A DNA stretch of 64,000 bases from Pseudomonadota bacterium (GCA_023435725.1 JAEYRD010000069.1:1-64000); one strand, 5' to 3'; positions 56,622 through 64,000 are shown, counted from the first letter of the stretch. Translations and numbers: made by a program. The notes: a model not told the origin generated them from the letters alone.

Positions 56622-57596
56622 ATGACAAGTTTTGAGTCGATTCGGTTGTCGACTGACGACCTGCCTGTCGCCAACAGACAAGACGCCATTCGCGAGCATT
56701 ACGGACGCCTGATGCAGCGCATGGACTATGCGTCGCTGGATGGCGAATCGATGCGTATATGCTCTGAGGCTTGGCCTCTCGACGGGATTATGATGGGGAC
56801 CAGCACTTACACGTCCATCGAGGTTGCGCGTACGCCGGAGCTTCTTTCAGACGGCGCAGACGATGTGATGCTTTGCCTGATTCCCGCCGGTGCCTCCGCG
56901 TCGCTGCCGACAGGGTTGACCGTCGACATTGCGCCAGGCGACTTCTTTCTTGGCTCGCTCAATCACCGGCTGACGTTGAAGTTGCCTGCCTCGCAGCAGC
57001 ATCGAACAAGAATGTTTCAGATGCCGAGATCGTCGCTCGGCGGACTCGCTGGCGTGCTCGATGACCGGCCTTTAAGGTCCTTGCCAGCCGGGATGTCCGA
57101 GCTCAAGCTGCTGCTGGCCTACGCCCGAAGCGTCTCGCAGACGCCACCGGACTCGGTAGCGCTTCGACAGTCCGTCTCAAGACACATGATTGATCTGGCG
57201 ACCCTCGCCATCGGCGCATCGCGCGAAGCAAGCGAAACAGCCTCGCGCCGCGGCGTGCGCGCCGCCCAGCTTGCAATCGCAAAACAAGAAGTCCTCAACC
57301 ATCTCGCCGACCCGGATCTCTCGGCTCCCGGCTTCGCGACAAAGCTGCAGATCTCGCGGCGCTATCTGCACATGCTATTTGAGGCCGAGGAAAGCACCTT
57401 CTCCGAATATGTCATGCAGCAGCGGCTGATGCGCGCCCATGATCTCCTCGTTGATCCGCGCCGACACCACAGCAGAATCATCGACATTGCACTCGAAGCC
57501 GGATTTCGCGAGATCAGGAGCTTCAATCGCGCTTTTCGACGGCGCTACGGAATGACGCCATCCGAATTACGCGAACAATCGACCAAACGCCGATGA
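56622..57596 (+). CDS. AraC-family transcriptional regulator
   Basis: The 324-residue protein has an N-terminal sensory domain (AraC_binding_2-like: MDYASLDGESMRICSEAWPLDGIMMGTSTY, DVMLCLIPAGASASLPT) and a C-terminal double helix-turn-helix (LQISRRYLHMLFEAEESTFSEYVMQQRLMRAHDLL and IIDIALEAGFREIRSFNRAFRRRYGMTPSELR). The ATG at 56622 lacks a good ribosome binding site; frame 56553 is an alternative. The gene diverges from the second autotransporter with 277 bases between start codons, so it probably controls that gene. The inducer is unknown. Confidence 0.9.
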   Translation: MTSFESIRLSTDDLPVANRQDAIREHYGRLMQRMDYASLDGESMRICSEAWPLDGIMMGTSTYTSIEVARTPELLSDGADDVMLCLIPAGASASLPTGLTVDIAPGDFFLGSLNHRLTLKLPASQQHRTRMFQMPRSSLGGLAGVLDDRPLRSLPAGMSELKLLLAYARSVSQTPPDSVALRQSVSRHMIDLATLAIGASREASETASRRGVRAAQLAIAKQEVLNHLADPDLSAPGFATKLQISRRYLHMLFEAEESTFSEYVMQQRLMRAHDLLVDPRRHHSRIIDIALEAGFREIRSFNRAFRRRYGMTPSELREQSTKRR

Positions 57597-58059
57597 TCCC
57601 CTCAGCCTTGGGCCCCACAGCAGGTGGATGACGAACCGAAGGCAACGGGGAAGATTTCGGAAGACGAGATGTGGATCGGCGGCTGAACCGCCAATATCTG
57701 GTCCAGGTTCGGACCGGCCTGCTTCTGTTCAGGTGTGGTGCGCTCGGAGGGCGGTCGCATTTTCTGCGATTTCAATGACTTGCGGAGATGGGTGAACAGT
57801 TTAGGTGCATTTCACACCCAATCGGTGCTTTTCAAGCCCTGCGGTAGTCTTGGTTGACGAGGACAGCAGAGGGGCGCGGCGCCAAGGAGAGCAGCGACTT
57901 CGGCGCAGGGCGATCCAACGCAGCTTTTGCCGGCGTGCTCGCCCACTGGCCGCTAGAGGGGTTGCCAAGGCGTCGCTCAGGAATGGCCGCATCGCCGGCA
58001 ACACGGCCGGATCGATGGTAGTCGAGATCAATCGGCGGCATGCCAGCTCTTGGGGCGGT
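57597..58059. other. gap with left direct repeat, no gene
   Basis: No convincing coding region is present between the AraC gene and the DsrE-like gene. Plus-strand frames here (for example 57805-58533) are shadows of the minus-strand DsrE-like gene or cross the repeat. The gap contains the left copy of the direct repeat (57737-57833) with its tRNA-like end. Confidence 0.6.
57737..57833. repeat. imperfect direct repeat with tRNA-Arg 3'-like end (left copy)
   Basis: This 97-base segment begins TGGTGCGCTCGGAGGG, whose complement CCCTCCGAGCGCACCA reads like the 3' end of an alphaproteobacterial tRNA-Arg. A second copy lies at 62839-62934. By hand alignment about 60 of the first 78 bases are identical, including GGTGCATTTC. 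Together they bracket the sulfur operons. They could be att-like scars of integration at a tRNA, or simply a dispersed repeat. Confidence 0.6.
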
Positions 58060-58413
58060 TCAAAACACCAACACCTTCTCGGCGGAAGCGGTAAGAGTCG
58101 CGAGTTCGGCCATGGTGCTGCGTCTGACGCCACTGAGTATCTCGGCATCAGCAAGGCCGCGGGCGTCCATGCAGGTGCCGCAAAGCAGGATTTGTCCCTT
58201 TCCTGCGAGGACGCCCTTCAGCATGCGTTCTACATTGTAGTAACCATCCGGTGTTTTCTGGCCCGACTTCGCGGCCACTACCGCGTCAGCCATCAAGAAG
58301 ACCGTCACGGTGATCGCTGGATCGCTCTTGGCGAGCGCGAGGGCGAGCCGCAAACCATTGTAGCACCGCTCGCTGCCGTAGGGCGGATCGTTCAGTATCA
58401 GCAGGACTTGCAC
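58060..58413 (-). CDS. DsrE/TusD-family sulfur-relay protein
   Basis: The 117-residue protein starts at GTG 58413, seven bases after AGGGGG. VQVLLILNDPPYGSERCYNGLRLALAL is the DsrE-family opening, and LLCGTCMDARGL places two cysteines where DsrE/TusD proteins have their persulfide-carrying Cys. The downstream ATSA-rich end is normal. It is the last gene of the minus-strand operon, after the SHOCT protein gene. It probably carries sulfane sulfur in the cytoplasm, linked to the persulfide dioxygenase of the same operon. Confidence 0.85.
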   Translation of the reverse strand: MQVLLILNDPPYGSERCYNGLRLALALAKSDPAITVTVFLMADAVVAAKSGQKTPDGYYNVERMLKGVLAGKGQILLCGTCMDARGLADAEILSGVRRSTMAELATLTASAEKVLVF

Positions 58414-58459
58414 CGGCGTCCCCCTTTCCACGTAGGCGAGCCTTGCACCGGCCGCCGGG

Positions 58460-58822
58460 TTATTCGCCGAGAACGCGGCGGCGATCCTCGAATTCCGCCT
58501 TGTCGATCTCGCCGCGCGCAAAGCGCTCCTTGAGGATATCGAGCGGTGTGCGGGCGGGCGGCAATTGGTGTGGCGGATATGTCCCTGGCCATGGCCCGCC
58601 CAGCCAGCGAACGAGGATAACCGCGAGGGCAACCAGGACCGCGAGAAAGAGGATCATGAACAACGGACCGAAGATCATAGCGTACCCTCCTCCGCCCCAC
58701 CCCATCATGTGCGGACCCCAGCCGTAGTAGCGTTCGGCGTCTGATGGCGCCTGCGCCTGCGCCCATAATGCCCCGGGTAGGAGGCAGAGAGCGGCGACCG
58801 TTTGGACCAAGACTTTCTGCAT
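58460..58822 (-). CDS. SHOCT-domain membrane protein
   Basis: The 120-residue protein has a signal-like N-terminus (KVLVQTVAALCLLPGALWAQA), a Gly/Trp-rich periplasmic segment (YYGWGPHMMGWGGGGYAM), one transmembrane helix (IFGPLFMILFLAVLVALAVIL) and a short C-terminal SHOCT motif (PLDILKERFARGEIDKAEFEDRRRVL). This is a common accessory small protein near copper or sulfur genes. It follows the MFS gene by 30 bases and precedes the DsrE-like gene by 46 bases. Confidence 0.82.
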   Translation of the reverse strand: MQKVLVQTVAALCLLPGALWAQAQAPSDAERYYGWGPHMMGWGGGGYAMIFGPLFMILFLAVLVALAVILVRWLGGPWPGTYPPHQLPPARTPLDILKERFARGEIDKAEFEDRRRVLGE

Positions 58823-58852
58823 CGGCTTGCTCCAGCATTGAAGAAAATCAGC

Positions 58853-60145
58853 CTACTCCGCCGGTCGGCTCGCTTGTTGCGCGAGGTCAACCGAACCCGC
58901 CGCACGCTCCCACATGAACGCCGCCACGACGGCGCCGGAAAGGAACGTCAGGGCGGCGATCGAAACGATCGCCGCTGAAAGTCCGAATCTGTCCGCGATG
59001 ATGCCCGCGGACAGCGCCCCGATGGCGTAGCCGAGATCGCGCCAGAAACGGTAGACGCTGAGCGAGCGCGCGCGCCAGCTTGGGTGCGAGGCGTCAGACA
59101 CGGCGGCGATCAAGCTCGGGTACACCATGGCTGTGCCAAGTCCGAGCAAAAGGCTGCCGACGAGCCACCACTCGAAATGACTCGTCGCCCCGGTCAGGAA
59201 CAAGCCCGCGGCCTGCACCCACATGCCGGCGACGATCAGGCCCTTGCGGCCCCAGCGGTCGGACAGGGGACCCGTTGCGACCTGGAGGATGCCCCATGTC
59301 GCTGGATAGGCCGCCTTCAATATGCCGATCCGATCGACCGCCAGACCGAAGGAGACGAAGAACAGCGGGAAGATGCCCCAGCTCATGCCGTCGTTGAGGT
59401 TGTTCACCAGCCCGGCCTGCGATGCGGCAAACAGGTTGCGATCCCTGAACGACGTGAGGACGAATATCTCCCGGAAGCTGATCGGAGACGCTTGCCGGGC
59501 ATGCGCCGCGGTCTCCAACCGGACGTGCTCGCGGGTGTCGCGTACTAACAGGATCGAGAGTCCGGTGCCGAGGATCGCGTAGGCCACACCGAGGTAGATC
59601 GGCGCCGGTCGCAGCCCGTACTCCGAGGCAAGATATCCGGTGAGATAGGCGGTCACGCCGACCGCGAGATAGCCGGCGAACTCGTTCAGGCCCACGGCCA
59701 GGCCGCGCGACTTCGGCCCGACGAGATCGATCTTCATGATCACCGTCATCGACCAGGCAAGGCCCTGATTGATGCCAAGAAGGGCGTTGGCGGCGATTAC
59801 CCATTCCCAGCTTGGCGCCCAAATGATCATGAAAGGCACTGGAAGGCCGACGAGCCAGCCGAGGATCAGAACCCGCTTGCGCCCCCACCTGTCGGCGAGC
59901 TGGCCGGAGATCAGGTTGGCGCACGCCTTCACGACGCCGAAGCTGACGATGAAGGAGACGACCAGAGTCGTCGAGCCGATCTTGAACTCTTCGGCGCCGA
60001 TCAGCGGCACGACGGTTCGCTCGATCCCAACCATTCCGCCCACGAAGGCGTTGATCAGGACCAGCAGAGCGAACTGCGGCCAGTTTTCCTTCAGCCCCAA
60101 CCTGACCGAAGGCAGTCCTTGCGGGACGGCTAGCGCTTCGCTCAT
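58853..60145 (-). CDS. MFS transporter of the sulfur operon
   Basis: The 430-residue protein has 12 hydrophobic segments, with LADRWGRKRVLILGW (motif A) in the first half and its repeat LSDRWGRKGLIVAGM in the second. It lies four bases after the persulfide dioxygenase-like gene, so the two are co-translated. In most similar operons the exporter is of the TauE/SafE family; here an MFS protein takes that place. A sulfite or thiosulfate export role is a hypothesis. Confidence 0.85.
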   Translation of the reverse strand: MSEALAVPQGLPSVRLGLKENWPQFALLVLINAFVGGMVGIERTVVPLIGAEEFKIGSTTLVVSFIVSFGVVKACANLISGQLADRWGRKRVLILGWLVGLPVPFMIIWAPSWEWVIAANALLGINQGLAWSMTVIMKIDLVGPKSRGLAVGLNEFAGYLAVGVTAYLTGYLASEYGLRPAPIYLGVAYAILGTGLSILLVRDTREHVRLETAAHARQASPISFREIFVLTSFRDRNLFAASQAGLVNNLNDGMSWGIFPLFFVSFGLAVDRIGILKAAYPATWGILQVATGPLSDRWGRKGLIVAGMWVQAAGLFLTGATSHFEWWLVGSLLLGLGTAMVYPSLIAAVSDASHPSWRARSLSVYRFWRDLGYAIGALSAGIIADRFGLSAAIVSIAALTFLSGAVVAAFMWERAAGSVDLAQQASRPAE

Positions 60146-60149
60146 GGCA

Positions 60150-60890
60150 TCAGGCCGCAGCGGCCGTAACGCCTGAATTGGCAGCTCTTATCTTCGCGGC
60201 TTCCAACGGTGCCGGGGGAATCTCAGCGACCATGAACCGGACAAACTCGGCTTCATCCTCGATCATGAAGGCCTGGTTGTGCCGCTTCTCGAAGCCGACC
60301 GTGGACCAGGGCTTGCCGCTCAGCCTGCGACCGCAAACTGAACCCGCATAGGCGCCGGGCAGTACCTCGACATAGTCCGGCAGGCCTTTCAGCTTGCTCA
60401 CGCTGCGGAACAGTTGTTTTGCGCCTTCTTCGGCGCTGACGGCGAGTTCAGTACGGCCGAGATCGCCGACCATTAGGGTGTGGCCGGTCAAAACGAACCA
60501 AGGCTCGTCGGCGCGCGTCCGATCCGTCACAAGAATGCAGATGTGCTCGGGTGTGTGACCTGGGGTGTGGAAAACCGTCGCCGTGACGTTGCCGAGCGGA
60601 AGGACGTCGCCGTCGGCCACACCCTTGAACGGAAACGACACACAAGCGGCCGACGAGAGCACGTAGGCCGCTCCCGCTGCGTCGGCGAGAGCCCGGCCCG
60701 CCGAGAGGTGGTCGGCATGGACATGCGTATCGATGACGAAGTGAATGCGCATGCCGGCATTGTCGGCAGCTTGGAGATAGGGCTGGATATCGCCGACGGG
60801 ATCGACGACCGCGCCGGCCGCCTTGCCGCCGCAGCCGAAGAGGTAGGAGATGCCGACGGGATCGCTATGCAAGAGCTGGCGGAGGATCAT
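60150..60890 (-). CDS. metallo-beta-lactamase-fold hydrolase, persulfide dioxygenase-like (ETHE1/Blh)
   Basis: The 246-residue protein has the ETHE1-type opening (QLLHSDPVGISYLFGCGGKAAGAVVDPV) and the metal site THVHADHLSAG, with His56, His58, Asp60 and His61, followed by TPGHTPEH and GDLGRTEL. Relatives oxidise glutathione persulfide to sulfite with a mononuclear iron. The ATG at 60890 has GAGGAGT upstream; a frame to 60971 would overlap the operator. The gene diverges from the ArsR-rhodanese regulator, which points to sulfide/persulfide control. Confidence 0.87.
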   Translation of the reverse strand: MILRQLLHSDPVGISYLFGCGGKAAGAVVDPVGDIQPYLQAADNAGMRIHFVIDTHVHADHLSAGRALADAAGAAYVLSSAACVSFPFKGVADGDVLPLGNVTATVFHTPGHTPEHICILVTDRTRADEPWFVLTGHTLMVGDLGRTELAVSAEEGAKQLFRSVSKLKGLPDYVEVLPGAYAGSVCGRRLSGKPWSTVGFEKRHNQAFMIEDEAEFVRFMVAEIPPAPLEAAKIRAANSGVTAAAA

Positions 60891-60925
60891 GGACTTGCAC
60901 TCCTCTCTAAGAGCGGCTAGATAAC

Positions 60926-60956
60926 ATTCAATCAATCTGCTGAATGATATATTCAG
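60926..60956. promoter_or_regulatory. palindromic operator between divergent sulfur operons
   Basis: CTGAAT-GATAT-ATTCAG (60940-60956) is a perfect palindrome with a five-base spacer, and ATTCA at 60926-60930 gives a second, wider inverted repeat with TGAAT. AT-rich palindromes of this kind are typical of ArsR/BigR operators. The palindrome ends nine bases before the regulator's GTG and overlaps its ribosome binding site, so it would block translation start as well as transcription. Confidence 0.65.
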
Positions 60957-60964
60957 GAGCTGCC

Positions 60965-61633
60965 GTGTCAAGTACCGGACCGAAACACGCGATCTACGAG
61001 AACCTCGCCGGAGTGGCGCAGGCGTTGGGCCACCCGCATCGGCTTGAGCTGTTGGAGCACCTCGCCCAGGGGGTGCGCAGCGTCGAGGAGCTATCGGCCC
61101 GCGCCCACCTGACGTTCGCCAACACCTCTCGCCATCTGCAGATCCTCAGGCGCGCGCGCCTCGTCGAGACGGAGCGTCGCGGAAAGCATGTTCTCTATCG
61201 CCTGGCCGGGGACACCGAAGTGGTCACGCTCATGAAGGCGCTGGGTCGCGTTGGCGAACGGAATGTTGCCGAGATCGGCCGCGTCGTGACCGACTACTTT
61301 CACGCCCGCGATGCACTCGAACCGGTCTCGCGTGACGACCTGGTCGCTAGATTGCACGACGATCTCGTCACGGTGCTCGATGTCCGCCCAGAAGACGAAT
61401 TTGCGCTGGGCCATCTTCCGGGGGCTCTCAACATCCCACTCGTCGAATTGGAGAGACGCCTCGGCGAACTTCCGAAGGGCCGCGAGGTGATCGCCTACTG
61501 TCGCGGCCCTTATTGCGTTCTTTCATTCGAAGCGGTCGCGGCACTCCGGGCGCGAGGCTATCGCGTCCGCCGGCTCGAAGACGGTTACCCCGAATGGAAA
61601 GCCGCCGGTCTGCCGGTCGAATCCGTCGCTTGA
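60965..61633 (+). CDS. ArsR-type regulator fused to a rhodanese domain
   Basis: The 222-residue protein has an N-terminal winged helix (ALGHPHRLELLEHLAQGVRSVEELSARAHLTFANTSRHLQILRRARLV, about 20-67) and a C-terminal rhodanese domain (TVLDVRPEDEFALGHLPGALNIP, about 136-158, and IAYCRGPYCVLSFEAV). The only cysteines are Cys179 and Cys184 in the active loop CRGPYC. The GTG at 60965 has AGGAG five bases upstream; an ATG at 60944 lies inside the operator. The regulator probably senses sulfane sulfur through its rhodanese loop and represses both operons. Confidence 0.9.
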   Translation: MSSTGPKHAIYENLAGVAQALGHPHRLELLEHLAQGVRSVEELSARAHLTFANTSRHLQILRRARLVETERRGKHVLYRLAGDTEVVTLMKALGRVGERNVAEIGRVVTDYFHARDALEPVSRDDLVARLHDDLVTVLDVRPEDEFALGHLPGALNIPLVELERRLGELPKGREVIAYCRGPYCVLSFEAVAALRARGYRVRRLEDGYPEWKAAGLPVESVA

Positions 61634-61654
61634 GACCAGCCGATCAGGTGCATC

Positions 61655-62473
61655 ATGGATGAGAAGCCTCATCGCGCAGAAGCCGCATGGCCGATTGTCT
61701 CCATCAAGGACCACAACGCGCCCTCGGTGTTCCGGCCCGAAGCCCTGTTGAGGGAGGCGCGCCGGCAGAGGCAGTTGCCGCTCGTCGCAGTCCCCGAAAT
61801 CTGCGTGCTCGATCCGGACGGTGATGTCGTCCGCCACCTCAAGCGGACCGGCGCCGGTCGCCTCCATGAAGGCTGGGCCTGCTATCACACGGAGCTTCTT
61901 GCCTTCGATCTCGATGGCATCGGCGAAGTTGGCATCGTCGGCTGCGCCGTCGGCGCGCCGTTCGCAGTCCTGGTCGCCGAGCAACTCTTCGCGTCCGGCT
62001 GTCGACTGCTCGTCTCCATCACATCCGCCGGCCAGATCACTCCGATTGGACCCACGCCGTACTTCGTTCTGATTGACCGTGCGCTGCGCGACGAGGGGAC
62101 GAGCTATCACTATCTGCCCGGCTCGACATTCGCCGAGGCGCCCGACGCGCCGCTTCTCGCTCGTGTAGAACAGGCGGTGCGCACCCTCCAAGGCATTGGG
62201 CTACATCGGGGCGCGACATGGACGACCGACGCTCCCTATCGCGAGACCGAAGCAGCGATCGCGCGGGCGCGCCAGTTGGGCGCACTCGCCGTCGAGATGG
62301 AAGCCGCAGCCCTGTATGCCTTCAGTACGACAAGTGGACGTTCCGTCGTCTGCTTCGCGCATGTAACCAACTCTATGGCGCAGACGGAGGGGGACTTCGA
62401 GAAGGGCGAGGCCGACGGCGCGAAGGCGACCCTAGCTGTCGTCGCTGCCACGGCTCGCGCCTGGCGCAGTTAG
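61655..62473 (+). CDS. nucleoside phosphorylase (PNP/UDP family 1)
   Basis: The 272-residue protein has GIVGCAVGAPFAVLVAEQLFASGCRLLVSITSAGQI and the conserved substrate block GALAVEMEAAALYAFS, typical of the PNP_UDP_1 family. It starts 21 bases after the regulator's stop and so is co-transcribed with it. Some family members act on 5'-methylthioadenosine, a sulfur nucleoside; that would link it to the sulfur block, but substrate identity is not shown. Confidence 0.85.
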   Translation: MDEKPHRAEAAWPIVSIKDHNAPSVFRPEALLREARRQRQLPLVAVPEICVLDPDGDVVRHLKRTGAGRLHEGWACYHTELLAFDLDGIGEVGIVGCAVGAPFAVLVAEQLFASGCRLLVSITSAGQITPIGPTPYFVLIDRALRDEGTSYHYLPGSTFAEAPDAPLLARVEQAVRTLQGIGLHRGATWTTDAPYRETEAAIARARQLGALAVEMEAAALYAFSTTSGRSVVCFAHVTNSMAQTEGDFEKGEADGAKATLAVVAATARAWRS

Positions 62474-63249
62474 CGGCGATCACGCAAGTCCGAGTAGAAC
62501 GCAACCGGGCACCGTGCCAACGGCCTTCCCTGCCCGCATGTCGTTTGGTGGAAGCGCAGCTTTGGAGAGCCCGTAGCGCTTCACGGCGTACGACCACGCC
62601 GATTTCTACGCTGGGCTACGCCACTGCCCTCGCGAGAGCAAATAATGGTTTAGCTTCGCGTGCAGTTAGTTCAATTGAACACACGACAGCCAAGACCAAG
62701 AAAGCAAAGCGTCGGAGCAAGACCCGCAAGCCCGGGCAAGGAGCACTTCGCGGAGCGAAGGAATAACATTCGCTGTGGGTAACAATGTGGGAGTAGAGAA
62801 ATCGCGAAAGCACTTTCGCGTCAACGACTTATTGCCTTTGGTGCGCTCGGAGGGCGATCGCATTTGTTGTGACTTCAATGGGTTGCAGAGATCCTTTGAT
62901 GCATAAGGTGCATTTCGGGCGCGAGCGTGCTTTTAGAGAGTTCGCGACTTGAGACCGCGCAAGGTCGACCTCCGCCCCGTGCGAACCTGTCGGGCGGTTG
63001 CTTGGGTTTGACCGGGTGTACCGCCGCACGCGCGGAGGTCGCGAATGCATCGGCGTCTGCGCTGACAAATGCTTCGGTCTGCCTCCGCATGATGAAGCGG
63101 ACGTTATCGATCGCTGTCGGTACGTCCCGTCCGGATCAAAAAGCAGTTGTGATGCCTGGGGCGGGTCTTGGCCGCCCCGTTGTCGTTCGAAAGGCGCGAC
63201 CGTCCGGACCTGAGAGATCCTAGGCGATCACTACCATCAGGAGACGAGG
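62474..63249. other. gap with right direct repeat, no gene
   Basis: No convincing gene is present in these 776 bases. Plus-strand frames 62218-62766 and 62927-63223 have basic, low-quality translations; the end of the first (HTTAKTKKAKRRSKTRKPG) may be the eroded tail of a lost gene. The gap holds the right copy of the direct repeat (62839-62934). Confidence 0.6.
62839..62934. repeat. imperfect direct repeat with tRNA-Arg 3'-like end (right copy)
   Basis: It begins with the same 16 bases TGGTGCGCTCGGAGGG as the left copy at 57737 and aligns without gaps for 88 bases, ending in GTGCTTTT. The two lie 5.1 kb apart in the same orientation. Confidence 0.6.
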
Positions 63250-64000
63250 TCAGTAGCGCGCATCAGCCGGTTTCTTATCCTTTGGCCAGTCTTTCACTTT
63301 CCCAGGGAAGTCCGGTCGGGGCATATGCGTGAAATATTCGGCTACATCCACCGCTTCCTGGTCCGAGAGGCCGCCCTGCCCCAGCGGGAAACGCTCGTGG
63401 AAGCCGATGGGCATGTTGCGCTTGACGAATGCGGCTGCCGTGTAGGTGCGTGCCATGCCGGCGCCGATATTGAAGGATTTGTCGCCCCATAGTGGCGGAT
63501 AGATGAATTCGCCGCTGCCGGCCTTCAATCCTTCTCCATTTGCCCCGTGGCAAACGGTGCATTGAACCTCGTAGATTTTCTCGCCGTTCTCGATATCAGG
63601 CTTGATGGACTGGCTGATCTTGCCAACGCCACGGCCCTCGACCTTGTCCTCAGGCTTGGTCTCCCGCTTCATCCAGTCGAAATAAGCGACCATTGCCTTC
63701 ATGTCGTCGCCGTCATTGGCGAGCGGCTTGCCGTTCATCGAGCGCAGGAAGCAGCCGTTGATACGATCCTCAAGTGTAATCACCCGGCCAGCACGTGACG
63801 CATAGCTTGGAAAGAACGCCGAAATGCCAACATAGGGCGAACCGTCCGCCACCGTGCCGGCATTGAGATGACAACTCGCGCAGTTCAACACGTTGCCCAC
63901 ATTGTTCGGCAGCAGCGTGTGCGTTTCGGTATTGAGACGCATGCCGCGGATAAGCTGCTCGGCGTTGGGCTCCTTCAAAAGGTCAGCGACGCGAGGCGTA
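63250..64000 (-). CDS. tsdA: diheme thiosulfate dehydrogenase TsdA (5' end cut by window edge)
   Basis: The frame is open to the right edge, so the N-terminus and signal peptide are missing; the TTG at 63978 is an internal Leu codon. The visible 249 residues hold two haem motifs, CASCH (in NVLNCASCHLNAG) and CTVCH (in QCTVCHGANGEG). The TsdA-specific blocks ISAFFPSYASRAGRVITLEDRINGCFLRSMNGKPL, VEGRGVGKI and PPLWGDKSFNIGAGMARTYTAAAFVKRNMP are conserved. The enzyme joins two thiosulfates to tetrathionate in the periplasm or the reverse. Its place beside the persulfide operon suggests a joint sulfur role. Confidence 0.9.
   Translation of the reverse strand, partial: TPRVADLLKEPNAEQLIRGMRLNTETHTLLPNNVGNVLNCASCHLNAGTVADGSPYVGISAFFPSYASRAGRVITLEDRINGCFLRSMNGKPLANDGDDMKAMVAYFDWMKRETKPEDKVEGRGVGKISQSIKPDIENGEKIYEVQCTVCHGANGEGLKAGSGEFIYPPLWGDKSFNIGAGMARTYTAAAFVKRNMPIGFHERFPLGQGGLSDQEAVDVAEYFTHMPRPDFPGKVKDWPKDKKPADARY

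Noticed and set aside
57805..58533. Plus-strand frame of 242 codons over the DsrE-like gene
   Set aside because: It crosses the direct repeat and is antisense to a gene with a DsrE motif and a good ribosome binding site.
62218..62766. Plus-strand frame after the nucleoside phosphorylase gene
   Set aside because: It starts inside the phosphorylase gene in another frame and ends in a basic, low-complexity tail; at most it is a remnant.

Overview
The window looks like chromosomal DNA of an alphaproteobacterium of the Bradyrhizobium / Rhodopseudomonas group. The reasons are the dense, GC-rich coding, the order dnaB - alr - radA - cvpA - purF - SDR, the duplicated Liv-type binding proteins, a PAS_5 protein, and several dispersed repeat families that I recognise from Bradyrhizobium intergenic DNA. 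The genus is an inference; no rRNA or complete tRNA gene is present.

Layout. 1-7.2 kb: a c-type cytochrome cut by the left edge, cyclopropane fatty acid synthase, a 39-residue membrane peptide, dnaB, alr, a secreted Cys-rich peptide and xthA. 8.1-13.3 kb: a catabolic operon (GntR/FCD regulator, beta-hydroxyacid dehydrogenase, complete polar-amino-acid-type ABC importer, RpiB-like isomerase) with a clustered operator at its head. 13.6-17.6 kb: a TSUP permease and a translationally coupled pair of periplasmic binding protein and GGDEF-EAL membrane protein. 17.7-25.1 kb: radA, cvpA, purF, an SDR, an NHL-repeat secreted protein and an orphan Liv-type binding protein. 25.2-34.4 kb (minus strand): a 1088-residue autotransporter, a TetA-like efflux pump, der, a lipoprotein in the usual bamB position, a YfgM-like protein and an acyl-CoA synthetase. 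34.5-39.9 kb: nnrU-like gene, prfC, a guanidine-II riboswitch with sugE/gdx, and the DUF47-pit phosphate operon with a Pho-box-like site. 40-44.7 kb: a complete livGFKHM operon. 45-52.5 kb: mixed housekeeping and accessory enzymes. 52.5-53.7 kb: repeat-derived non-coding DNA. 53.7-57.6 kb: a second autotransporter with a divergent AraC regulator.

57.7-64 kb is a sulfur-handling block. A four-gene minus-strand operon (persulfide-dioxygenase-like metallo-beta-lactamase protein, MFS transporter, SHOCT membrane protein, DsrE-like protein) diverges from an ArsR-rhodanese fusion regulator and a nucleoside phosphorylase, with a clear palindrome between them. A TsdA-like thiosulfate dehydrogenase runs off the right edge. 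Two imperfect 97-bp direct repeats, each ending in a 16-mer like a tRNA-Arg 3' end, bracket the two operons.

The strongest non-coding signal is upstream of sugE: two ACGA-tetraloop hairpins followed by a perfect 9-bp alternative pairing that would hide the ribosome binding site. The most promising less-described systems are the binding protein/GGDEF-EAL pair, the ArsR-rhodanese sulfur regulon whose only cysteines lie in the rhodanese loop, and the sugar-acid-type operon that has an isomerase and a dehydrogenase but no kinase.
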